Below are positions 35,330-43,200 of a stretch of DNA of 64,000 bases, piece by piece; positions within the stretch are counted from its first letter, which is position 1; each line of letters begins with the position of its first letter. The notes beneath the pieces were generated by a model that was not told the DNA's origin, made no database searches, and saw only the letters and a list, made by a program, of their open reading frames with translations. A program made the translations under genes and the position numbers. Source of the stretch: Kosakonia oryzae (GTDB lineage Bacteria > Pseudomonadota > Gammaproteobacteria > Enterobacterales > Enterobacteriaceae); the NCBI RefSeq assembly GCF_001658025.2, contig NZ_CP014007.2, positions 1,364,001 to 1,428,000 of the forward strand, written 5' to 3'.

Positions 35330-36103
35330 TTATTGTGTTGCTTCCAGCAGCAACAGATCCATCAACAGCACCAGATTCGACTCAAACGATGTAATGCCCG
35401 CCGCTTCAGCAGCAAAGTGCACCGCTTCGTCATACAGCGCAAAATGCACATCCGCCAGTTCCGCCAGCGTGTTTGCTGACGCGCGAGTAAAGGCAACGAC
35501 CGTCATGCCAACCGTGCGCGCAATCCGCGCTTTATCCAGCACCTGCTCGGTTTCGCCGCTGCGCGATACGGCAATAAAGACCTGATAACGCGCGGCATTG
35601 CTGAGAAAGATATTGCGGCTGTCGCCAGGCCCGGAGATAAACGCCGTCTTGCCCAGCACCTGCAGCTTCTTGGTTAAATACTCGGCGAAGAGATAAGAGA
35701 ACCCCGCGCCATAGAGGAAAAAACTCTCCCGATCGCGCAGCAGCGCGGCGAAGCGGTGACGCTTCTCTTCCGTTACCCACTGAAAGGTGCGCTGGTAATT
35801 AGCCATAAACTGCGGGAACAGCGCCGGTAGCGCGTCATGACCTTCATGATGTTGCTGCGCAATATGCGGCGTGTCGGACAAAAGCTGTTTGCAGTGCCAG
35901 ATAAATTCGCTGTAGCCGCTAAAGCCCAGTTTCTGGCAGAGCCGGATAATGGTGGCGGTGGAAACGTAAGTCGCCAGTGCCAGCTGGCGCACGGTGATAT
36001 TACCCACCAGTAGCGGATGTTCCGTCAGGTGGGCAAGAACACGATATTCCGCGCGGGTCAGTGATGCCCCGCGCGTCAGCAAGGGCGCAAGCCGGTTGTC
36101 CAT
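35330..36103 (-). CDS. RpiR-family transcriptional regulator
   Basis: 257 residues. N-terminal RpiR helix-turn-helix (about 1-75; ITVRQLALATYVSTATIIRLCQKLGFSG) and a SIS sugar-phosphate domain (about 100-235; FLYGAGFSYLFAEYLTKKL, then VSRSGETEQVLDKARIA). Its ATG directly follows the sseA stop codon (TGA-ATG), so it is translated with sseA. By context it is the likely regulator of the PTS/6-phospho-alpha-glucosidase operon that lies just upstream on the same strand, sensing a phosphorylated sugar. This is inferred from position and family. It is clearly distinct from yfhH. Confidence 0.88.
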   Translation of the reverse strand: MDNRLAPLLTRGASLTRAEYRVLAHLTEHPLLVGNITVRQLALATYVSTATIIRLCQKLGFSGYSEFIWHCKQLLSDTPHIAQQHHEGHDALPALFPQFMANYQRTFQWVTEEKRHRFAALLRDRESFFLYGAGFSYLFAEYLTKKLQVLGKTAFISGPGDSRNIFLSNAARYQVFIAVSRSGETEQVLDKARIARTVGMTVVAFTRASANTLAELADVHFALYDEAVHFAAEAAGITSFESNLVLLMDLLLLEATQ

Positions 36104-36946
36104 TCAGGCCGGTTCGACGGGCAAATCGTCGCGTGCGCCCCATTCACTCCAGGAGCCGTCATACAGCGTCACGTTAGTCGCGCCCAGCGTCGCAAGCGCA
36201 AGGATCACCACGGACGCCGTGACGCCGGAGCCGCAGCTGGCAATAATCGGCTGGTTCAGGTCAACGCCCTGGCGGCGGAAAATAGCAGCCAACTCGGCGG
36301 TGGTTCTCAGCTCGCCATCGACCACCAGATCAACCCACGGCACGTTCAGTGCGCCGGGAATATGCCCGCGCTTCAGACCCGGGCGCGGCTCATCAACTTC
36401 GCCGGAAAAACGCGGGGCAGGGCGCGCATCGACAATCTGCGCGGTACCTTCGTGGCTTGCCAGCAGCACATCGGTCAGCTTTTTCACCACGGACGGATCG
36501 AAGTTGGCGTTAAAGTCGGATTCCGGCAGCGGCACCTCGCCTTTCTGCAACGGCAGGGCATCACGCTGCCAGCCGGCCAGACCGCCCGCGAGAATCGAGA
36601 CATTCTCCACGCCGTAATTGCGCAGCATCCACCATGCGCGCGGCGCGGAGAACAATGTGCCTTCGTCATACACCACCAGGTGTTTATCCTGGCTGATGCC
36701 CAGTTCGCGCATCGCCACGGCGAACGCTTCCGGCCGCATCAGCATATGCGGTAAGGAGGTGCTGTGGTCGGAAAGGGCTTCGATATCAAAAAAAACCGCG
36801 CCGGGAAGATGCCCGTCACGGTACTCTGCACGCATATCGCGATGTTCCTGACCAACCGGCGCCATGCGGGCGTCGATCAACTGGATTTCAGGATCATCGC
36901 TATGCTCTATCAGCCAGTCGGCCGCGACAAAAAAAGAGGTGGACAT
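36104..36946 (-). CDS. sseA: 3-mercaptopyruvate sulfurtransferase
   Basis: Two-domain rhodanese-fold enzyme that transfers sulfur from 3-mercaptopyruvate to thiophilic acceptors such as cyanide or thioredoxin. 280 residues, one fewer than E. coli SseA. The first domain is structural; the second has the catalytic cysteine in IIASCGSGVTASVVILAL (near 237), the CGSGVTA loop being diagnostic of mercaptopyruvate specificity. It is joined without a gap to the downstream RpiR regulator and lies 98 bases after the GH4 gene. Confidence 0.96.
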   Translation of the reverse strand: MSTSFFVAADWLIEHSDDPEIQLIDARMAPVGQEHRDMRAEYRDGHLPGAVFFDIEALSDHSTSLPHMLMRPEAFAVAMRELGISQDKHLVVYDEGTLFSAPRAWWMLRNYGVENVSILAGGLAGWQRDALPLQKGEVPLPESDFNANFDPSVVKKLTDVLLASHEGTAQIVDARPAPRFSGEVDEPRPGLKRGHIPGALNVPWVDLVVDGELRTTAELAAIFRRQGVDLNQPIIASCGSGVTASVVILALATLGATNVTLYDGSWSEWGARDDLPVEPA

Positions 36947-37044
36947 GGGGATCTCCGTGTCATCAATGATTACTCTGAATTGTTAACGTTTTTTCATCCC
37001 CCGACAAGCCACCTTCGCTAAACCCGCGAGCCAACTCGGTATTT

Positions 37045-38406
37045 TTATACCGCTTTGCCGTTTTCCCACGCTTTTTGCAGCGCAGGCCAGTAGTCGCGGT
37101 TAGCCTCAATCATCTCATCGAGAATTGCTTTGGCATGCTGCATGGTCGGCACCGTGCGGTTCAGGGTAAACGCCTGGAGCGCTTTTTCGTAGCTGCCTTC
37201 AATGGTGGCTTCAACCAGCAATTGCTCCGAGGCCAGTTGCTGCATTAACAGCGTCTGGTGGAAGAGCGGCACCGCACCCATGCGCACCGGTTCCGGCCCG
37301 GAGGAAGTGATGTAAGCCGGAACTTCTACCATTGCGTCGTACGGCAGGTTGGCGATAGCCCCTTTATTTTCCACAATCACCAGGTGGCGCTGGCGAAGAT
37401 CAAACGCCAGCGAGCAGGCCACATCAACGATAAACGCGCCGTGGACGCCAACATGAAACGCATCGGGCAGGACTCCGCTGCGTTGATACTCCTGCGCGGC
37501 GGTAAACAGTTTCTTTTCGCGCCCGTTCATCACTTCATTGGCGCGCGTGTAGCCAGGATCCTGGTGCGCGACGATCTCGTTTGGCATCAGGTAGTACTGC
37601 AAATACGGGTTCGGCAGATACTCCGGGAAGTGATCCATAATCGGCTTGATATTGCGCCAGGTTTTCACCCATGACGGATCGGCGTGCTGCGGATCCGTTT
37701 GCGCGGCGTCTTCGGTCAGCAGGCCAAAGCGGGCAACGTGTTCGCGCAATTCCGGTAGGCGATCTTCACCATCCACGCGCACCTGCGTAAACCATCCGAA
37801 GTGATTCAGGCCAAAATAATCGACCTCCAGCTTGTGGCGGTCGACGCCGAGGATCGCCCCCATATTGCGCATCGCGGCGACCGGCATATCGCAAATATTC
37901 AGCACCCGCGCCTGCGGGCGCAGCCGACGCACCCCTTCAGCGACGATCGCCGCAGGGTTAGAGTAATTGACGATCCACGCTTTCTCATGCGCGTAGCGCG
38001 TAACCTGATCGATAAGCTCGACCATCGGCAGAATGGTACGCAGGCCATAGGCCAGCCCGCCGGGGCCGCAGGTTTCCTGGCCGACCACACCATGACGCAG
38101 CGGGATCTTCTCATCCTGTTCGCGCATCTTGTACTGACCAACGCGCATCTGGGCAAAGACGAAATGCGCGCCGCTGAATGCCGTTTCCGCATCATTCGTG
38201 ACGGTAAATTTAATGCGCTGGCTGTGGTCGCGGATCACTTTTTCCACCACCGGCGCAATGGTGTTTTGCCGCGCAGCATCAATGTCGTAGAGACGAATTT
38301 CCGCCAGCGGGAATGCTTCCAACTGAACCATCAGACTTTTCACGATGCCCGGTGTATAGGTGCTGCCGCCACCGGCGATGGATAAAATAAACGGGGGTTT
38401 TACCAT
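37045..38406 (-). CDS. 6-phospho-alpha-glucosidase (GH4)
   Basis: Family 4 glycosidase, which uses NAD+ and a divalent metal in a redox-elimination mechanism to hydrolyse phosphorylated disaccharides such as maltose 6'-phosphate. 453 residues. NAD motif SIAGGGSTYTPG (9-20), GVVGQETCGPGG (106-117), and the metal/specificity motif C172-D-M-P175. CDMP is the signature of phospho-alpha-glucosidases (GlvA, MalH, AglB) rather than phospho-beta-glucosidases, which have CNxP. N201/H202 in GLNHFGW complete the site. It follows the PTS gene by 12 bases. A small inverted repeat, CGGTAT-tttt-ATACCG, spans its stop. Confidence 0.93.
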   Translation of the reverse strand: MVKPPFILSIAGGGSTYTPGIVKSLMVQLEAFPLAEIRLYDIDAARQNTIAPVVEKVIRDHSQRIKFTVTNDAETAFSGAHFVFAQMRVGQYKMREQDEKIPLRHGVVGQETCGPGGLAYGLRTILPMVELIDQVTRYAHEKAWIVNYSNPAAIVAEGVRRLRPQARVLNICDMPVAAMRNMGAILGVDRHKLEVDYFGLNHFGWFTQVRVDGEDRLPELREHVARFGLLTEDAAQTDPQHADPSWVKTWRNIKPIMDHFPEYLPNPYLQYYLMPNEIVAHQDPGYTRANEVMNGREKKLFTAAQEYQRSGVLPDAFHVGVHGAFIVDVACSLAFDLRQRHLVIVENKGAIANLPYDAMVEVPAYITSSGPEPVRMGAVPLFHQTLLMQQLASEQLLVEATIEGSYEKALQAFTLNRTVPTMQHAKAILDEMIEANRDYWPALQKAWENGKAV

Positions 38407-38418
38407 TTCTGGACTCCT

Positions 38419-39963
38419 TCAGAGAAACATCTCAACGGCTTCTCGCATTTTTTTGACATGCAGCCCGTAGACCACCTGAACGTTATTACCTTGTCTGATC
38501 ACGCCCTTTGCACCGGTCGCTTTCAGTTGCGGTTCGTTAATTACCGCCGCATCTTTCACCGTGACGCGCAGGCGGGTGTAACAGTTATCCACCACCTCAA
38601 TGTTGGCGCGCCCGCCCAGCCCGGCGATAATCGCTTCGCCCATCGCGTCGTTATTGCCTTTCGCCTGGTAATCCTGCTTGCTGTAAAGGCGCGTCTCTTC
38701 GTTCTCTTCCTCGCGGCCTGGCGTTTTCATATCGAAGTGCAGAATCAAAAAGCGGAAGATGACAAAGTAGAGGGTGAACATAATGACGCCAACGAGGATA
38801 TACATTGGCCAGTTCGACTTCTGGATACCGAGAGGCAGGTTGTAGAGAATAAAATCGATGATGCCGTTCGCGCCGATGGCATGAACGCCGAACAACGAGA
38901 ACAGCATCATGCCGATCCCGGTCAGCACCGCATGCACCACAAACAGCAGCGGCGCAACAAAGAGGAAAGAGAACTCAATCGGTTCCGTCACGCCGACCAG
39001 CAGCGAAGTGAGTGCTGCGGGGATCAAAATCGCTTTGGCGGCCGCTTTGCGCTCCGGTTTTGCCGTCACGTACATCGCCAGCGCGGCGGCCGGCAGGCCG
39101 AACATTTTACTGATACCGCGCGCATCCCAGACTACCGTGCTGCTAAGTTGCTTCACGCCAGGGCAGGCGATTTCCGCGAAGTAAATGTTCCGCGCGCCCT
39201 GATAAGTGCTACCGCAAACATCCGCCGTACCGCCCAGTTCGGTATAAAGAAACGGGGTATAGACCAGATGATGCAGCCCGGTCGGCACCAGAATGCGCTC
39301 AAGAAAACCGTACACCGCCACGCCAAATGGCCCGGCACCTTTAATCGCCAGCGCCAGCGTGCTGATACCATGCTGGGCGAAGGGCCACAGCTCGCTCATT
39401 ACCACGCCGAGCACCATCGACACCGGCAGCATAATCATCGCCACAAAGCAGTGGCCGGAGTAAATCGCCATCGCGCCGGAAAACTGCACGCCGGAATATT
39501 TGTTGTACAGATAACCGCTGAGCGCACCGGTCAGGATCCCGGCAAACACACCCATTTCCAGCACCTGTACCCCAAGCACCATGCTCTGGCCTGCCGCTTT
39601 CATTTGATCGGCGGGAGCCAGCGCACCCTGCATTTGCAACGTCACGTTCATGGCATTGATGAACACAATAAACGTCACCAGACCAATCAGCGCGGCGTAG
39701 CCTTTATCCCGCGAAGCCAGCCCGACGGGGATACCCACGGCAAATACCAGCGCCAGGTTGGCGAGCACGGAGACAGCGGATTTCGCGATCAACTGACCGA
39801 TGTGCTGAATAAACGGGTGACCGAGGAATGGCAAATATTCGGCCAGGTTGCCATTGCCAAAAATATTCCCGAAGGCAATAAACAGGCCGACGATGGGCAA
39901 AATGAGTACCGGACCAAAGAGGGACTTACCAAAATTTTGTAGGGCATTCACGGCTCTGGACAT
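38419..39963 (-). CDS. PTS enzyme IICB, alpha-glucoside (MalX/GlvC/AglA type)
   Basis: Phosphotransferase permease that imports and phosphorylates a glucoside. 514 residues. The IIC domain (1 to about 420) has about ten membrane segments and the conserved LVGVTEPIEFSFLFVAPLLF loop. A charged linker (MKTPGREEENEETR) leads to IIB with phosphorylated cysteine at about 461 in VDNCYTRLRV. No IIA domain is fused or encoded nearby, so it should use the glucose IIA (Crr). The start MSRAVNALQNFGKSLFG has a purine-rich AGAGAGA upstream; an extension to 40008 is not conserved. First gene of the operon with the GH4 enzyme. Confidence 0.93.
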   Translation of the reverse strand: MSRAVNALQNFGKSLFGPVLILPIVGLFIAFGNIFGNGNLAEYLPFLGHPFIQHIGQLIAKSAVSVLANLALVFAVGIPVGLASRDKGYAALIGLVTFIVFINAMNVTLQMQGALAPADQMKAAGQSMVLGVQVLEMGVFAGILTGALSGYLYNKYSGVQFSGAMAIYSGHCFVAMIMLPVSMVLGVVMSELWPFAQHGISTLALAIKGAGPFGVAVYGFLERILVPTGLHHLVYTPFLYTELGGTADVCGSTYQGARNIYFAEIACPGVKQLSSTVVWDARGISKMFGLPAAALAMYVTAKPERKAAAKAILIPAALTSLLVGVTEPIEFSFLFVAPLLFVVHAVLTGIGMMLFSLFGVHAIGANGIIDFILYNLPLGIQKSNWPMYILVGVIMFTLYFVIFRFLILHFDMKTPGREEENEETRLYSKQDYQAKGNNDAMGEAIIAGLGGRANIEVVDNCYTRLRVTVKDAAVINEPQLKATGAKGVIRQGNNVQVVYGLHVKKMREAVEMFL

Positions 39964-40050
39964 AGTGATCTCTCTTATTAGAACCGCGCACAACGGTGCA
40001 CAGACCACATAACGTTAGCAGTCTGAAGCGATATTTATCCAGCTATCTTA

Positions 40051-40095
40051 TTGTTTTAAAAACAAATGACTCGTAACGTAACATGTTACGTTACG
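40051..40095. promoter_or_regulatory. Perfect 24-bp palindrome and adjacent inverted repeat upstream of the PTS operon
   Basis: From 40072 to 40095 the sequence is a perfect palindrome with left arm CGTAACGTAACA. Each arm holds two GTAAC units. An AT-rich 15-base palindrome, TTGTTTT-a-AAAACAA, lies at 40051-40065. Both sit about 90-130 bases upstream of the PTS start and are strong operator candidates. The cognate protein is unproven; the RpiR regulator at 35330-36103 is the first candidate. The remaining bases to 40244 hold a CRP-like site and no gene. Confidence 0.75.
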
Positions 40096-40098
40096 ACC

Positions 40099-40114
40099 TG
40101 TGATCCCCGTAACA
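40099..40114. promoter_or_regulatory. Candidate CRP site
   Basis: TGTGATCCCCGTAACA fits TGTGA-N6-TCACA with one mismatch in the right half and lies three bases from the 24-bp palindrome. Catabolite control of the PTS operon is plausible; yfhM on the other side is the alternative target. Confidence 0.5.
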
Positions 40115-40244
40115 GTGCCAGCGTGATGAGAACGCCGCCTTTGCGAGGCGCTTTCCAGAATTCATCAGACATTTTGTAATTCATGCGGCTGCGCATAATA
40201 CTAGGTGGGCCTCTTTCAACAGGTTAATGAACCAGGGATAACGA

Positions 40245-43200
40245 ATGAAACCGCTACGTATTGCGGCGCTGACTGCTGCGCTGCTGACCACCCTTACGCT
40301 TGCTGGCTGTGATAACAACGATAAACCGAAAGCAGCCAACGCGCCTGCCGCGTCTTCTGCCAGCGCTGAGCAAAAAACGCCTCCTGCCGCGCCGGACAAA
40401 GAGAAGCTGGCTCAGCTTGCTGCCCGCAGTGAAGGCAAGCCGCTGACGCTGCTGGATGCGTCTGAAGTGCAACTGGACGGCGCCGCCACGCTGGTGCTGA
40501 CTTTCTCGGTCCCGCTCGATCCCGCGCAGAATTTTGCCTCAACCGTGCATCTGGTGGATAAAAAGAGCGGCAAGGTGGATGGCGCATGGGAGCTGGCGCC
40601 CAACCTGAAAGAGCTGCGTCTGCGGCACCTGGAGCCGAATCGCGAACTGCTGGTATCGGTCGATCGTGGGCTGGTGGCGCTGAATAAAGCCACCTTCGGC
40701 ATCGATTATGAGAAAACCATCGCCACGCGCGACGTTCAGCCAAGCGTCGGTTTTGCCAGCCGGGGTTCGCTGCTGCCGGGTAAAGTCGTGGAGGGGCTGC
40801 CCGTTATGGCGCTGAACGTCAATAATGTTGATGTTAACTTTTATCGCGTGAAGCCGGAGTCGCTGGCGGCGTTTATCAGCCAGTGGGAGTATCGCAACTC
40901 GCTTTCGAACTGGGAGTCGGACACCCTATTAAAAATGGCCGATCTGGTCTACACCGGCCGCTTTGATCTCAACCCGGCGCGCAACACCCGGGAAAAACTG
41001 CTGCTGCCGTTAAGCGGTATCCAGCCGTTGCAGCAGACTGGCGTCTATATCGCGGTGATGAATCAGGCCGGTCACTACAACTACAGCAATGCCGCCACGC
41101 TGTTCACCCTCAGCAATATCGGCCTCTCGATGCACCGTTACCATAACCGGCTGGATATTTTCACCCAGGGGCTGGAAAACGGCGCAGCGCTCTCCGGCAT
41201 TGAGGTGTCGTTGCTGAATGAGAAGGGGCAAACCCTGGCGCAGGCGACCAGCGATGCTGATGGGCACGCTACCCTGAACAGCGATAAAGAAGCTGCGCTG
41301 GTGCTGGCGCGCAAAGAGGGTGAAACCACGCTGCTGGATCTAAAATTACCGGCGCTGGATCTGGCCGAATTCGCTATTGCGGGCGAGCCGGGCTACAGCA
41401 AACAGTTCTTTATGTTTGGCCCGCGCGATCTGTATCGCCCCGGTGAAACGGTGATCCTTAATGGCCTGCTACGCGATAGCGACGGTAAACCACTGGCGGA
41501 GCAGCCGGTCAAACTCGAAGTGGTCAAACCGGACGGCCAGGTGGTCCGCACAGTGGTTAGCCAGCCGCAAAATGGCCTGTATCACTTTACTTATGCGCTG
41601 GATGCCAGCGCACAAACGGGAATGTGGCATATTCGCGCCAACACCGGTGATAACCTGCCGCGTGAGTGGGGTTTCCATGTTGAAGACTTTATGCCGGAGC
41701 GCATGGCGCTGAACATTACGCCGCAGCCAACGCCGGTGGATCCGGCCGCAGATGTGGTGTTCACCGTTAATGGTCACTACCTCTATGGCGCGCCCGCCAG
41801 CGGCAATACATTGCAGGGGCAATTGTTCTTGCGTCCTCTGCGCGAAGCGGTAGCCGCGCTGCCAGGCTTCCAGTTTGGCGATATCGCTGAAGAGAACCTG
41901 AGCCGCAGCCTGGATGAAGTGCATCTGACGCTGGATAACGAAGGTCAGGGTGCAGTCAGTACGCCGAGTCAGTGGCAGGAAACGCACTCGCCGTTACAGG
42001 TGATTTTGCAGGCCAGCCTGCTGGAATCGGGCGGGCGTCCGGTTACGCGCCGCGCGGAACAGGCCATCTGGCCTGCGTCGTCGCTGCCCGGGATCCGTCC
42101 GCAATTTGCCGCTAAAGCCGTTTACGACTACCGCACTGACACCACCGTCAATCAGCCGATTGTTGATGAAGGCAGCAACGCAGCGTTCGATATCGTCTAT
42201 GCCGATGCCGCCGGGACGAAAAAGGCGGTTAATGATTTGCAGGTGCGCCTGATCCGCGAACGGCGCGACTATTTCTGGAACTGGTCGGAAAGCGAAGGCT
42301 GGCAGTCGCAATTCAACCAGAAAGATCTGGTGGAAGGCGAACAGAGCCTCAGCCTTGCGGCGGATGAAACCGGCAAGGTGAGTTTCCCGGTGGACTGGGG
42401 TTCTTACCGCCTGGAAGTGAAAGGGCCAAACGACACCATCAGCAGCGTACGTTTCTGGGCCGGTTATAGCTGGCAGGACAACAGCGACGGTGCGGGCGCC
42501 GCGCGGCCTGATCGCGTCACTATGAAGCTGGACAAACCGGGTTATAAACCGGGCGATACCGTGAAATTGCACATCACCGCGCCAGCCGCAGGTAAAGGTT
42601 ACGCGATGATCGAATCCAGTGAGGGGCCGCTGTGGTGGAAAGAGATTGATGTGCCGGCCGATGGCCTCGATCTGAGTATTCCGCTCGATCAAAAATGGCA
42701 GCGTCACGATCTCTACCTCAGCACGCTGGTGATCCGCCCGGGCGATAAATCGAAATCCGCCACGCCAAAACGCTCGGTCGGTTTGCTGCACTTGCCGATG
42801 GGCGATGAAAACCGCCGACTCGACATTGCGCTGGATACACCACCAAAAATGCGTCCCAACCAGCCGCTGACCGTTAAAGTGAAGGCGACGGTGAAAAACG
42901 GCGAAACCCCGAAACAGGTGAATGTGCTGCTCTCCGCCGTAGATAGCGGCGTGCTGAATATTACCGACTACGTGACGCCGGATCCGTGGCAGGCTTTTTT
43001 CGGGCAGAAACGCTACGGCGCGGATATTTATGATATTTACGGCCAGGTGATAGAAGGGCAAGGTCGCCTTGCTACGCTGCGCTTCGGCGGTGATAGCGAT
43101 GAAATGAATCGCGGCGGAAAACCGCCGGTCAATCACGTCACTATCATTGCCCAGCAGGCGCAGCCAGTACAACTGGATGAAAATGGCGAAGGCACGGTGA

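Noticed and set aside
38458-39942. 494-codon plus-strand ORF opposite the PTS EIICB gene
   Set aside because: Antisense shadow rich in His, Gln and Arg; the minus-strand product has complete IIC and IIB motifs.
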